Translations under genes and position numbers: made by a program
Assembly (NCBI RefSeq): GCF_002531725.1
Contig: NZ_NWSQ01000013.1
Location: 1 to 64,000, forward strand
Direction of reading: 5' to 3'
Source: Rhizobium sp. L43
GTDB lineage: Bacteria > Pseudomonadota > Alphaproteobacteria > Rhizobiales > Rhizobiaceae
DNA: 64,000 nucleotides
Notes under the pieces: model-generated
Seen by the model: only the letters and a program-made list of their open reading frames with translations
What the model was told of the DNA's origin: nothing
Databases searched by the model: none
In this document: piece by piece, positions 43,008 to 52,093 of the stretch
How the letters are laid out: every line of letters starts with the position of its first letter
Position numbering within the stretch: the first letter of the stretch is position 1

Positions 43008-45110
43008 TTAGATATCGAGGTTCTCCGCAAAGGCCGCACGCTCCTGGATGAAGCGGAAGCGGGCTTCCGGTTTGGTGCCCATCAAATCGTCGACGGCGCT
43101 GCGGGTGCCTTCGAAATCCACCTCGTCGATCAGCACCTTGAGCAGGGTGCGCTTGGACGGATCCATGGTGGTTTCCTTGAGCTGGGCGGGCATCATCTCG
43201 CCGAGACCTTTGAAGCGGCTGATCTCGACCTTGGCCTTGCCCTTGAACTCCGTCTGCATCAGCTCGGCGCGATGATTGTCGTCGCGGGCATAGGCGGATT
43301 TCGACCCTTGAGTAATCTTGTAGAGCGGCGGCACGGCGAGGAAGAGATGGCCGCCGCGCACCAGCTCTGGCATCTCTTGATAGAAGAAGGTGATGAGCAG
43401 CGAGGCGATGTGGGCGCCGTCGACGTCGGCATCGGTCATGACGATGATGCGCTCATAGCGCAGGTCCTCGTCGCGGTATTTCGAGCGTGTGCCGCAGCCG
43501 AGCGCCTGGATGAGATCGGCGAGCTGCTGGTTGGCGCCGAGTTTTTCGCGGCCGGCGCTGGCAACGTTGAGGATCTTGCCGCGCAACGGCAGAATGGCCT
43601 GGTTGGCGCGGTTGCGCGCCTGCTTGGCCGAGCCGCCTGCCGAATCGCCCTCGACGATGAAGAGTTCGGCACCCTCGGCGGTGTTCTGCGAGCAGTCGGC
43701 GAGCTTGCCGGGCAGGCGTAATTTGCGCACCGCCGTCTTGCGGTTGACTTCCTTTTCCTTGCGGCGGCGCAGGCGCTCCTCGGCGCGCTCGATCACCCAG
43801 TCCAGCAGCTTGGCCGACTCGTTCGGATTGTCGGCAAGGTAATGGTCGAAGGGATCGCGCAGCGCATTCTCGACGATGCGCTGGGCTTCGACGGTTGCCA
43901 GCTTGTCCTTGGTCTGGCCGACGAATTCCGGCTCGCGGATGAAGACCGACAGCATACCGACCGCCGAGATCATCACGTCGTCGGTGGTGATCTGCGCGGC
44001 GCGCTTGTTCTGCGTCAGCTCGGCATAGGCCTTGAGGCCCTTGGTCAGCGCGATGCGCAGGCCGGCCTCATGCGTGCCGCCTTCGGGGGTCGGGATGGTG
44101 TTGCAATAGGAATGCACCTGCGGATCGCCGCCATACCAGGTGATCGCCCATTCCATCGAGCCGTGGCCGCTCGTCTTCTCGGTCTTGCCGGCGAAGATCT
44201 CGCGGGTGACGGTGAACTCCTTGCCCATCGTCGCCTGGAGATAATCCTTCAGGCCGCCGGGGAAGTGGAAGACGGCCTTGTCCGGCACTTCGGAGCCTTC
44301 GGGCAGAACGCCCGCTTCGCAGCTCCAGCGGATCTCGACGCCGCCGAAGAGATAGGCCTTCGAGCGCGCCATGCGGAAGACGCGGGCGGCATCGAACTTC
44401 ATGTGATCCCCGAAGATCTGGGGGTCAGGATGGAAGCGCACGCGGGTGCCGCGGCGATTGTGGACGTCGCCCAGCTCCTCGAGGCCGCCCTGCGGCAGGC
44501 CGCGGGAGAAGCGCTGGCGGTAGAGCTTGCGGTTGCGCGCCACTTCGACCTCGAGGTCGTCGGAAAGCGCATTGACGACCGAGACGCCGACGCCGTGCAG
44601 GCCGCCCGAGGTCTCGTAGGCCTTGCCGTCGAATTTGCCGCCGGCATGCAGCTTGGTCATGATGACTTCGAGCGTCGACTTGCCCGGCACCTGCGGATGG
44701 TTTTCGACGGGGATGCCGCGGCCGTTATCGGAGACGGTGAGATAACCCTCAAGGTCAAGATAGACCTCGATGAAATTGGCATGGCCGGCAACCGCCTCGT
44801 CCATCGCATTGTCGATGACTTCGGCAAAGAGGTGATGCAACGCCTTTTCATCGGTGCCGCCGATATACATGCCCGGGCGCATGCGCACCGGCTCAAGGCC
44901 TTCGAGGACGCGGATCGACGAGGCACCGTACTCATCCGAGTTCGAAGCGGCAGGCGCCGGGCGCGCTGACGCCCCGGCAGCAGAGGGGGCTGCAGCGGCT
45001 GTGGGCGCAGCCGTCACCGGCGGCCGCTCGGCCGCAGCGACAGGCTTCTGCGCCTCCTCGCGTTTTTCAGAGAGGGGCATTCCGGAAAAGAGGTCGTTGC
45101 TATCGTCCAT
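43008..45110 (-). CDS. parE: DNA topoisomerase IV subunit B
   Basis: A 700-residue GHKL-type ATPase subunit of topoisomerase IV, which decatenates chromosomes with ParC. Motifs are the ATP-binding AEVIDNAMDEAVAGHA (catalytic Glu), DNGRGIPV and GGLHGVGVSVVNALS, then the Toprim motifs FIVEGDSAGGSAKQARNR and IVMTDADVDGAHI, and the C-terminal EISRFKGLGEMMPAQL. The first 60 residues are an Ala/Pro-rich extension usual in rhizobial ParE. GyrB is excluded by the KGLGEM...PAQLKETTMDP ending and length. ATG 45110. Confidence 0.95.
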   Translation of the reverse strand: MDDSNDLFSGMPLSEKREEAQKPVAAAERPPVTAAPTAAAAPSAAGASARPAPAASNSDEYGASSIRVLEGLEPVRMRPGMYIGGTDEKALHHLFAEVIDNAMDEAVAGHANFIEVYLDLEGYLTVSDNGRGIPVENHPQVPGKSTLEVIMTKLHAGGKFDGKAYETSGGLHGVGVSVVNALSDDLEVEVARNRKLYRQRFSRGLPQGGLEELGDVHNRRGTRVRFHPDPQIFGDHMKFDAARVFRMARSKAYLFGGVEIRWSCEAGVLPEGSEVPDKAVFHFPGGLKDYLQATMGKEFTVTREIFAGKTEKTSGHGSMEWAITWYGGDPQVHSYCNTIPTPEGGTHEAGLRIALTKGLKAYAELTQNKRAAQITTDDVMISAVGMLSVFIREPEFVGQTKDKLATVEAQRIVENALRDPFDHYLADNPNESAKLLDWVIERAEERLRRRKEKEVNRKTAVRKLRLPGKLADCSQNTAEGAELFIVEGDSAGGSAKQARNRANQAILPLRGKILNVASAGREKLGANQQLADLIQALGCGTRSKYRDEDLRYERIIVMTDADVDGAHIASLLITFFYQEMPELVRGGHLFLAVPPLYKITQGSKSAYARDDNHRAELMQTEFKGKAKVEISRFKGLGEMMPAQLKETTMDPSKRTLLKVLIDEVDFEGTRSAVDDLMGTKPEARFRFIQERAAFAENLDI

Positions 45111-45329
45111 GGGGCCGTTCAGATCTTCATCCTGTCTTGGGTCTGGTTTGGGCAGGTATCCGCCGCCGACCCAAAATCACCGCATTTCATGCCACGTTTG
45201 CGAATCAGGCAGATTTTGCCAGAAAGCACCTCTATACGCGACACCGCCTGACTTGGCGGGCTTTTCCCAAATGATTTGCGTTGCCGGGCGCCGAATGGCA
45301 AGCGGCGGCAGGCCTCAGGAACCATCCGA

Positions 45330-46229
45330 ATGCGAATGTCCACAAGTCATTGCACCATCATCACCGCAATTGCGGCGTTTTTCTTGTCCGCAGCCCTCCT
45401 GTCTGCTGTCGGCCCGGCGCGGGCGGCCGATACGCTGCCGCCTTTCAAAGACGATCTGTTTTCGAAGCAGGCCATCTTGCAGACGGGTGATGACGGCGCC
45501 CTCGAGGTCATCGGCTATGATGAGATGCGCGATATCAACGGCCGCGACCAGATCCCGCAAAAGCGGGTGCAGCAGAAATATGTGGCGCTCGGCATCCGCA
45601 AGACCCAGGCTGACGAAACGCTATCGCTCGACGGCGTCAGCCTCGATGTCACCAGGGTGGGACCGGTTCAGAATGCCGCCTTCACGGTGATTTTCATCCA
45701 TGGCCGCGACGGAGACCGGCGGCTCGGGGCCAACGACTACAGTTTCGGCGGCAATTTCAACCGGCTGAAGAACCTGGTCGCCGGCAATGGCGGCGTCTAT
45801 TATTCGCCGACGGTCAGGAGTTTCGACAGCAACGGCGTTGCCGCGATCACCGGCCTCATCCGTTATGCCAGCGCCCAATCGCCGGGCCGGCCGATCATCC
45901 TTTCCTGCGCCTCGATGGGCAGCCAGATCTGCTGGGGCATTGCGCGCGACGGTGACAGCGTCAAGCGGCTGAAGGGCATGCTTGTCATGAGCGGCGTCAC
46001 CGATCCCGATTTCACCAGGAGCGCCTTCTACAAGGCAAAGCTGCCGCTCTGGTTCGCCCATGGCAGCCGTGACCCGGTCTATGCCGCGAGCGATCAGCAG
46101 GCGCTGTTCGAAAGCCTGCACAAGGCAAAATACCCGACGCGCTTCACGCTGTTTCAGACGGGAAATCATGGGACGCCGATCCGGATGATCGACTGGCGCA
46201 GAGTATTGAACTGGATTCTCGCCGGCTGA
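45330..46229 (+). CDS. Exported alpha/beta hydrolase
   Basis: A 299-residue protein with a signal peptide (IITAIAAFFLSAALLSAVGPARAA), hence periplasmic. The alpha/beta hydrolase landmarks are the strand-loop VIFIHGRDGDRRLG, a nucleophile elbow of unusual text ILSCASMGSQ (Ser within CxSxG, where most have GxSxG), an acid in FAHGSRDPVY, and His in QTGNHGTP. The substrate is unknown. ATG 45330 follows CAGGAA; 45336 is an alternative. It is divergent from parE. Confidence 0.85.
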   Translation: MRMSTSHCTIITAIAAFFLSAALLSAVGPARAADTLPPFKDDLFSKQAILQTGDDGALEVIGYDEMRDINGRDQIPQKRVQQKYVALGIRKTQADETLSLDGVSLDVTRVGPVQNAAFTVIFIHGRDGDRRLGANDYSFGGNFNRLKNLVAGNGGVYYSPTVRSFDSNGVAAITGLIRYASAQSPGRPIILSCASMGSQICWGIARDGDSVKRLKGMLVMSGVTDPDFTRSAFYKAKLPLWFAHGSRDPVYAASDQQALFESLHKAKYPTRFTLFQTGNHGTPIRMIDWRRVLNWILAG

Positions 46230-46366
46230 AGCATGCTGGTCGTCGTTTTTCGGCAGAAATATGCGCGCGATCGCCGCGATTCCCGTTACGTCAGGGGCAT
46301 GATGCTTTTCTTTGCCGCAAGCTTTTGATATTGCCCCAGGCATAGACAGATTTGGGGAAGGCCGGC

Positions 46367-47137
46367 ATGACACCTGACGTGCGACCGCTCGTGGCGGGAA
46401 ATTGGAAAATGAACGGCACGCGTGCCTCCCTGGATCAGATCAAGGCGATTGCCGAGGGCGTTCGCCCGCCGCTTGCCGACAAGGTCGAGGCGCTAATCTG
46501 CCCGCCGACGACGCTGCTCTACGTGGCGACGGCGCTCTGCACGGACAGCCCGCTTGCGATCGGCGCGCAGGATTGCCATCAGAAGGCGTCCGGCGCACAT
46601 ACCGGCGACATCTCTGCCGAAATGATCGCCGATGCTTTCGGCACTTATGTCATCGTCGGCCATTCCGAGCGGCGCACCGACCACGCCGAGACGGATCATC
46701 TGGTGCGCGCCAAGGCGGAGGCAGCTTTTGCCGCCGAACTGACGGCGATCATCTGCATCGGCGAGACGGCGGACGAACGCCGCGCCGGGCAGGCCCTCGA
46801 CGTCATCAAGCGCCAGCTTTCCGCCTCGGTTCCGGACAGTGCGACCGCCGAGAACACCGTCATCGCCTATGAGCCGATCTGGGCGATCGGCACCGGTGTG
46901 ACGCCGACATCCGGCGATGTCGAAAAGGCGCATGCCTTCATGCGTGCCGAGCTCGTGGCCCGCTTCGGTGATGAAGGCCGCAAGATGCGTCTTCTCTATG
47001 GCGGCTCGGTCAAGCCAGCTAATGCCGGTGAGCTGATGGGCATTGCCAATGTCGACGGTGCGCTGATCGGCGGGGCGAGCTTGAAAGCCTCCGACTTCCT
47101 CGCCATTTACCGGGCCTATGAGGCGCTGCTCGCCTGA
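46367..47137 (+). CDS. tpiA: Triosephosphate isomerase
   Basis: A 256-residue glycolytic isomerase. It has the substrate Lys in GNWKMNG near the start, the catalytic His in VGHSERR, the catalytic Glu in AYEPIWAIGTG, and the phosphate loop LLYGGSVKPANA. Length is standard. ATG 46367 follows GGGGAAGG; a longer frame from 46352 is less likely. It is followed 118 bp later by secG in the usual rhizobial order tpiA-secG-pyrG. Confidence 0.97.
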   Translation: MTPDVRPLVAGNWKMNGTRASLDQIKAIAEGVRPPLADKVEALICPPTTLLYVATALCTDSPLAIGAQDCHQKASGAHTGDISAEMIADAFGTYVIVGHSERRTDHAETDHLVRAKAEAAFAAELTAIICIGETADERRAGQALDVIKRQLSASVPDSATAENTVIAYEPIWAIGTGVTPTSGDVEKAHAFMRAELVARFGDEGRKMRLLYGGSVKPANAGELMGIANVDGALIGGASLKASDFLAIYRAYEALLA

Positions 47138-47255
47138 GGCATTGTTCATTCGCAGTTTATTCCGGGCCGAAGGGCTTGGAATAGATGAAAGCCTCATGTA
47201 AAGAGCCGCCAGAATTCTTAACTTTGTCCGTCTCCAGGCGGGCAGGACTGGACCC

Positions 47256-47795
47256 ATGCAGACCGTATTGATTGTCATTCATCTCATGATCGTGCTCGCC
47301 CTCGTCGGCGTCGTGCTCATCCAGCGTTCGGAAGGCGGCGGCCTCGGCATCGGCGGCGGTTCGGGCTTCATGTCGGCCCGCGGCACGGCCAATGCGCTGA
47401 CGCGTACGACCGCGATCCTTGCGACCCTGTTCTTCCTGACCTCACTCGGCCTCGGCATTCTGACGCGTTACGAAGGCCGCCCGAGCGACATTCTCGACCG
47501 CATTCCGGCAACAGGCGGCCAGGGCAACGGCATTCTCGATTCGCTCGGCGGCGGCGCGCAGGCTCCGGCAGCCCAGCCGGCCGGCAACGGCGTTCCGAGC
47601 AGCGGGGCGGCGACGCCCGCACCGCAGGCTCCTGCCGCTCAGGCGCCGGCAACGACTGCGCCAGCAACGACTTCTCCGGCAACTCAGGCTCCTGCTGCCA
47701 CCGCACCGGCAGCGACCGCTCCGGCGACGACTGCGCCAGCAGCTCCGGCCACGCCGGCGCCGGCTCAGCCTTCCGGCGTCCCGACGGGACAATAA
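47256..47795 (+). CDS. secG: Preprotein translocase subunit SecG with long Ala/Pro/Thr tail
   Basis: A 179-residue protein. The first 80 residues are a SecG core with two membrane helices (TVLIVIHLMIVLALVGVVLIQ, and TAILATLFFLTSLGLGILT) around the LIQRSEGGGLGIGGG loop. The remaining 100 residues are a low-complexity tail of PAATAPA/PATTSPA-like repeats, far longer than the 70-110 residues of typical SecG. It helps SecYE translocate proteins across the inner membrane. A terminator follows at 47817. The alphaproteobacterial SecG is known to carry such tails; its role is unclear. Confidence 0.93.
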   Translation: MQTVLIVIHLMIVLALVGVVLIQRSEGGGLGIGGGSGFMSARGTANALTRTTAILATLFFLTSLGLGILTRYEGRPSDILDRIPATGGQGNGILDSLGGGAQAPAAQPAGNGVPSSGAATPAPQAPAAQAPATTAPATTSPATQAPAATAPAATAPATTAPAAPATPAPAQPSGVPTGQ

Positions 47796-47816
47796 ACCGG
47801 GCTTCGACATAAACCG

Positions 47817-47849
47817 CCGGCAGGCCCCAGGGTCTGCCGGTTTTCTTTT
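47817..47849 (+). terminator. Rho-independent terminator after secG
   Basis: CCGGCAG-N10-CTGCCGG stem followed by TTTTCTTTT, beginning 22 bp after the secG stop. Confidence 0.85.
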
Positions 47850-47939
47850 GTTCAGATTCCTGCGCCACGCGCCGAAAGTTCCGGAAAAGAATTTTTGGGG
47901 CTGGTGGAATCGTTTTTGAAAAGGTATCCGGTGAATCCC

Positions 47940-49568
47940 ATGGCGCGATACGTATTCATCACTGGCGGCGTGGTTTCCTCTCTCGGAAAAGGAATTGCGG
48001 CCGCGGCTCTCGGAGCGTTGCTGCAGGCCCGTGGATATCGGGTCCGGCTTCGCAAGCTCGACCCCTATCTGAACGTGGACCCGGGCACGATGAGCCCGAC
48101 CCAGCACGGCGAGGTCTTCGTCACCGACGACGGCGCGGAAACCGATCTCGATCTCGGTCATTACGAACGCTTCACGGGGCGTTCGGCGACCAAGACCGAC
48201 AACATCACCACCGGCCGGATCTACAAGAACATCATCGACAAGGAACGGCGCGGCGACTATCTCGGCGCGACGGTGCAGGTCATCCCGCACGTTACCAACG
48301 AGATCAAGGATTTCGTTATCGAGGGCAATGACGATTACGACTTCGTCATCTGCGAGATCGGCGGCACGGTTGGCGACATCGAGGCGATGCCGTTCATGGA
48401 GGCGATCCGCCAGCTCGGCAACGATCTGCCGCGTGGCACCGCCGTCTACGTCCACCTGACGCTGATGCCCTATATTCCGGCGGCCGGCGAGCTGAAGACC
48501 AAGCCGACCCAGCATTCGGTCAAGGAACTGCAGGCGCTCGGCATTCATCCCGATATCCTGCTGGTGCGCGCCGACCGCGAAATTCCGGAGGCCGAGCGCC
48601 GCAAGCTGTCGCTGTTCTGCAACGTGCGCCCGTCCGCCGTCATCCAGGCGCTCGATGTCGCCAACATCTACGACGTGCCGATCGCCTACCATAAGGAAGG
48701 CCTTGATGACGAAGTGCTTGCCGCCTTCGGCATCGAGCCGGCGCCGAAGCCGCGTCTCGACCCGTGGGAAGAGGTCTGCAACCGCATCCGCACGCCGGAA
48801 GGCGAGGTGACGATCGCGATCGTCGGCAAATATACCGGCCTCAAGGATGCCTATAAATCGCTGATCGAGGCGCTGCACCACGGCGGCATCGCCAATCGCG
48901 TCAGGGTCAAGCTCGAATGGATCGAGTCCGAGGTCTTCGAAAAGGAAGATCCGGCTCCCTATCTCGAAAAGGTGCACGGCATCCTCGTGCCCGGCGGCTT
49001 CGGCGAACGCGGTTCGGAAGGCAAGATCCTCGCAGCCCGCTTCGCCCGCGAACGCAAGGTGCCGTATTTCGGCATCTGCTTCGGCATGCAGATGGCCGTC
49101 ATCGAGGCTGCCCGCAACTTGGCAGATGTGTCCGGCGCCTCCTCGACCGAATTCGGCCCGACCAAGGAGCCGGTGGTCGGTCTGATGACCGAATGGATCA
49201 AGGGCAACGAGTTGCAGAAGCGCACGGCAGCCGGCGATCTCGGCGGCACGATGCGCCTCGGCGCTTACAAGGCGGCGCTGAAGAAGGGCACGAAGATCTC
49301 GGAGATCTACGGCTCAACCGATATTTCCGAGCGTCACCGCCACCGCTACGAGGTCAATGTCGACTACAAGGACCGGCTCGAGAGCTGCGGCCTCGTCTTC
49401 TCCGGCATGTCGCCGGATGGCGTGTTGCCGGAGACGATCGAATATCCCGACCATCCCTGGTTCATCGGTGTGCAGTACCACCCCGAACTGAAGAGCCGGC
49501 CGCTCGACCCGCATCCGCTGTTTGCCAGCTTCATCGAAGCGGCGACGGAACAGAGCCGCCTCGTTTGA
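47940..49568 (+). CDS. pyrG: CTP synthase
   Basis: A 542-residue enzyme that aminates UTP to CTP with glutamine. The N-terminal synthetase domain has the P-loop-like GGVVSSLGKGIAAAALGALLQ at once, then KLDPYLNVDPGTMSPTQHGEVFVTDDGAETDLDLGHYERF. The C-terminal class I glutaminase has the nucleophile in GICFGMQ and the His/Glu pair in QYHPEL. ATG 47940 begins the conserved MARYVFITGG; upstream codons to 47895 are not conserved. It follows secG after a terminator. Confidence 0.97.
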   Translation: MARYVFITGGVVSSLGKGIAAAALGALLQARGYRVRLRKLDPYLNVDPGTMSPTQHGEVFVTDDGAETDLDLGHYERFTGRSATKTDNITTGRIYKNIIDKERRGDYLGATVQVIPHVTNEIKDFVIEGNDDYDFVICEIGGTVGDIEAMPFMEAIRQLGNDLPRGTAVYVHLTLMPYIPAAGELKTKPTQHSVKELQALGIHPDILLVRADREIPEAERRKLSLFCNVRPSAVIQALDVANIYDVPIAYHKEGLDDEVLAAFGIEPAPKPRLDPWEEVCNRIRTPEGEVTIAIVGKYTGLKDAYKSLIEALHHGGIANRVRVKLEWIESEVFEKEDPAPYLEKVHGILVPGGFGERGSEGKILAARFARERKVPYFGICFGMQMAVIEAARNLADVSGASSTEFGPTKEPVVGLMTEWIKGNELQKRTAAGDLGGTMRLGAYKAALKKGTKISEIYGSTDISERHRHRYEVNVDYKDRLESCGLVFSGMSPDGVLPETIEYPDHPWFIGVQYHPELKSRPLDPHPLFASFIEAATEQSRLV

Positions 49569-49638
49569 CGAGTGCGGCACCAGATCGCGCGGTTAGGCGC
49601 GATCTGGATTGGATCCGGATGCTCTGCCGGATCAACCT

Positions 49639-50727
49639 TCAAGCAGCAGCCGGCAACGGGCCGATATAGACCGAGCGCGGGCGAATCAGCCGGCCGTCGA
49701 GCGCCTGTTCGCGCGCATGCGCCAGCCATCCGACGGTGCGGCCGATCGCAAAGACGCCGGTGAAGGCCTGGCGCGGGAAGCCGAGCGTTTCGAGCAGCAG
49801 CGCCGTATAGAATTCGACATTGACGTCGAGCGGCCGGTCCGGCTTGCGCGCCTTGAGGATCGCCAATGCCGCGGCTTCTACGGCTTCGGCCAGGGCGCTG
49901 CGGGCGCTGTCCACCTGTCCTGACGCGATCAACGGCTTCAGCGCGCCTTTCAGCGCATCGGCGCGGGGATCGCGGACGCGGTAGATGCGGTGGCCGAAGC
50001 CCATCAGCCTTTCGCCGCGGTCGAGCGCTGCGCCGAGCCAAGGCCCGGCATTCTCCGCTGTTCCGATCGCGTCCAGCATATCGAGCACCGGACCGGGCGC
50101 ACCGCCGTGCAGCGGTCCCTTCAGCGCGCTCAATGCCGCCAGTACCGAGGAGGTGAGACCGGCCTGCGTCGAGGCGATGACGCGCGATGCGAAGGTCGAG
50201 GCGTTGAGGCCGTGGTCGGATATCGTCACGAGGTAGGCGTCGAGTGCGGCCGTCTGCTCCCTGGTCGGCATTTTTCCGGTCAGCATGCGCAGGATATCGG
50301 CCGCCTGCGGCAGCGAGGCGTCGGGCGCGATCGGTTTTTCGCCACGCTGAAGCCTGAGAATCGCCGGCAGGAAGACTGCGGGCGCGGCCAGCAGGCGGAG
50401 CGCGGTGTCGAAATCCTCGCCGTCGGGCAGCCGGGCAATCAGCGCCCGCATCGCGTCGACCGGAGGCAAAGCGAGCAAGGCGGCATCGGCAGCCTTGATA
50501 TGGTCGAACACCCCGGTTCGCGCTTTCGCCAGCCAGTCGCGCAATTGCGCTTCGGCGAAGCTTCGTTCCATCAGCCCGTCGAGCAAGAGTGCGGCGACGC
50601 CTTCATAGGTGGCGTCAGCGACCAGATGATCCAGCGATACGCCGCGGATGATCAGCCGACCCGCTTCGCCATCGACATCCGAGAGCTGCGTTTCGGCGGC
50701 AATGACGTCTTCCAAGCCATTTTTCAT
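49639..50727 (-). CDS. Citrate synthase-family protein (paralogue A)
   Basis: A 362-residue citrate synthase fold protein, shorter than the 420-430-residue hexameric GltA. The catalytic residues can be traced: first His in KGPLHGGAPG, second His in MGFGHRIYRVRDPRA (with its Arg), and the third position in NVEFYTALLLETLG, where the usual Asp of NVDFYSG is Glu. The closing IGRTVGWLAHAREQ and LIRPRSVYIGP fit 2-methylcitrate/citrate synthases of rhizobia. The Asp-to-Glu change may still allow catalysis. ATG 50727 has GGAGAAAAC upstream. It is divergent from paralogue B. Confidence 0.85.
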   Translation of the reverse strand: MKNGLEDVIAAETQLSDVDGEAGRLIIRGVSLDHLVADATYEGVAALLLDGLMERSFAEAQLRDWLAKARTGVFDHIKAADAALLALPPVDAMRALIARLPDGEDFDTALRLLAAPAVFLPAILRLQRGEKPIAPDASLPQAADILRMLTGKMPTREQTAALDAYLVTISDHGLNASTFASRVIASTQAGLTSSVLAALSALKGPLHGGAPGPVLDMLDAIGTAENAGPWLGAALDRGERLMGFGHRIYRVRDPRADALKGALKPLIASGQVDSARSALAEAVEAAALAILKARKPDRPLDVNVEFYTALLLETLGFPRQAFTGVFAIGRTVGWLAHAREQALDGRLIRPRSVYIGPLPAAA

Positions 50728-50769
50728 GTGGTTTTCTCCTTTACGGCTTGAATGATCCGACCTAGTCTC

Positions 50770-50800
50770 ATTGACGTCAATCTTGATGCAATTGATCAAT
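50770..50800. promoter_or_regulatory. Twin palindromes between divergent citrate-synthase genes
   Basis: Two perfect palindromes lie in the 84-bp intergenic region: ATTGACGTCAAT (50770-50781) and ATTGATCAAT (50791-50800), with 9 bp between them. They are well placed as operators controlling both divergent genes. The DNA-binding domain fused to paralogue B is the obvious candidate regulator. Confidence 0.55.
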
Positions 50801-50811
50801 ATGAGGCTTCG

Positions 50812-51957
50812 ATGTCGTGGCTGACTGCCGAGGAGGCGCTGCAAGCGCTGAAAACCAAGCCGCAGACGCTCTACGCCAATGTCAGCCGCGGGCGCATCCG
50901 CGCCAAGCCGGATCCCGCCGACCCACGCCGCAGCCTCTACCAGTCTGCAGACGTCAAGCGGCTTGCCGAACGCCATGCCGGTCAGCGTAAAGCCGAAACG
51001 GTTGCCGCCGAGACGATCCGCTGGGGCGATCCGGTTCTGTCTTCGGCGATCTCCACCATCATTGATGGACGGCTTTTCTATCGCGGACGGGACGCGGCCG
51101 ATTTTGCCGAGGTGGCGACGCTGGAACAGACGGCAGCCCTGCTCTGGAATGGTACGGAAGCGCTCGTCTCGAGCACAGCATCCGGGTATGCCCCGCCATC
51201 GCTTCAGGCTGCGTTTGTGGCGCTTGCGGAGCGGGTGACGGCAGATCTGCCGTCGCTCGGCCGCTCGCAGGCGGCCCTGCGGCGCGAGGCGCAGGGCGTT
51301 CTCTCCACCGTCGCCGATGCGCTGGCGCCGGGGCCTTCGGAGCCGCCGCTGCATCTGCGGCTGGCCGCAAGCTGGGAACGGCCGGATGCCGCCGATTGCC
51401 TGCGTCGCGCGCTGGTGCTGCTTGCCGATCACGAACTGAATGCCTCGGCCTTTGCAGCACGGGTGACGGCATCGGCGGGTGCCGCCCTTTCGGCCGCCGT
51501 GCTTTCCGGTCTGGCGACGCTGACAGGGCCGCTGCATGGTGCTGCCTGGCAGGGCGTCGACGCCCTGATCGAGGCAGCTTCAGCGCTCGGGGCGGAGCAG
51601 GCGATCCGCCGCTCGCTTGTCCAGGGCAATCACCTCTCAGCCTTCGGCCATCTTTTCTATCCCGATGGCGATATCAGGGCTCAGGCGCTGCTTTCGCATT
51701 TTCCCCTGCCGCCGGAATTTGCAAACCTCCGTGACGCCGGCGAAGCGATGGTCGGCGAAAAGGTCAATGTCGATTTCGCGCTTGCCGCAATGGCCACCGC
51801 CTTCGATCTGCCGCGGGAGGCGCCGATCATTATTTTTTCGCTCGCCCGTTCCGCCGGCTGGCTTGCACATGCGATGGAGCAAATCGGGAGCGGAGAGTTG
51901 ATCCGGCCGCGGGCGCGTTATGCCGGGCCGGCACCCGAAACAAGGAGCGGTCCTTGA
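50812..51957 (+). CDS. Citrate synthase-family protein with N-terminal DNA-binding domain (paralogue B)
   Basis: A 381-residue protein. Residues 1-60 form an excisionase/MerR-like helix-turn-helix (WLTAEEALQALKTKPQTLYANVSRGRIRAKPDP...SLYQSADVKRLAERHA). The rest is a citrate synthase fold with the first His in TGPLHGAAW, the second in SAFGHLFYPDGD (the Arg that follows in GHRVY is Leu), and the Asp in NVDFALAAMA. Loss of the substrate Arg and the added DNA-binding domain suggest a sensor or regulator more than an enzyme. ATG 50812 has GAGGC upstream. Confidence 0.85.
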   Translation: MSWLTAEEALQALKTKPQTLYANVSRGRIRAKPDPADPRRSLYQSADVKRLAERHAGQRKAETVAAETIRWGDPVLSSAISTIIDGRLFYRGRDAADFAEVATLEQTAALLWNGTEALVSSTASGYAPPSLQAAFVALAERVTADLPSLGRSQAALRREAQGVLSTVADALAPGPSEPPLHLRLAASWERPDAADCLRRALVLLADHELNASAFAARVTASAGAALSAAVLSGLATLTGPLHGAAWQGVDALIEAASALGAEQAIRRSLVQGNHLSAFGHLFYPDGDIRAQALLSHFPLPPEFANLRDAGEAMVGEKVNVDFALAAMATAFDLPREAPIIIFSLARSAGWLAHAMEQIGSGELIRPRARYAGPAPETRSGP

Positions 51958-52093
51958 GACGCCCCCTGCGATTGGCCGGCCTGCTTTTTTGCCTAGGGAA
52001 ATATCCGAATTCGGCTATCATGTCCGGCATGGAAGAAGACGGTTGGCGGGCGCTTTCGAAATGAGCCGCTCCGCACGGTCATGGGGGCTTTCC

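Noticed and set aside
43842..44969. Plus-strand frame opposite parE
   Set aside because: Antisense shadow; parE has complete GHKL and Toprim motifs.
47442..48977. Minus-strand frame opposite secG/pyrG
   Set aside because: Spans two unrelated real genes on the other strand.
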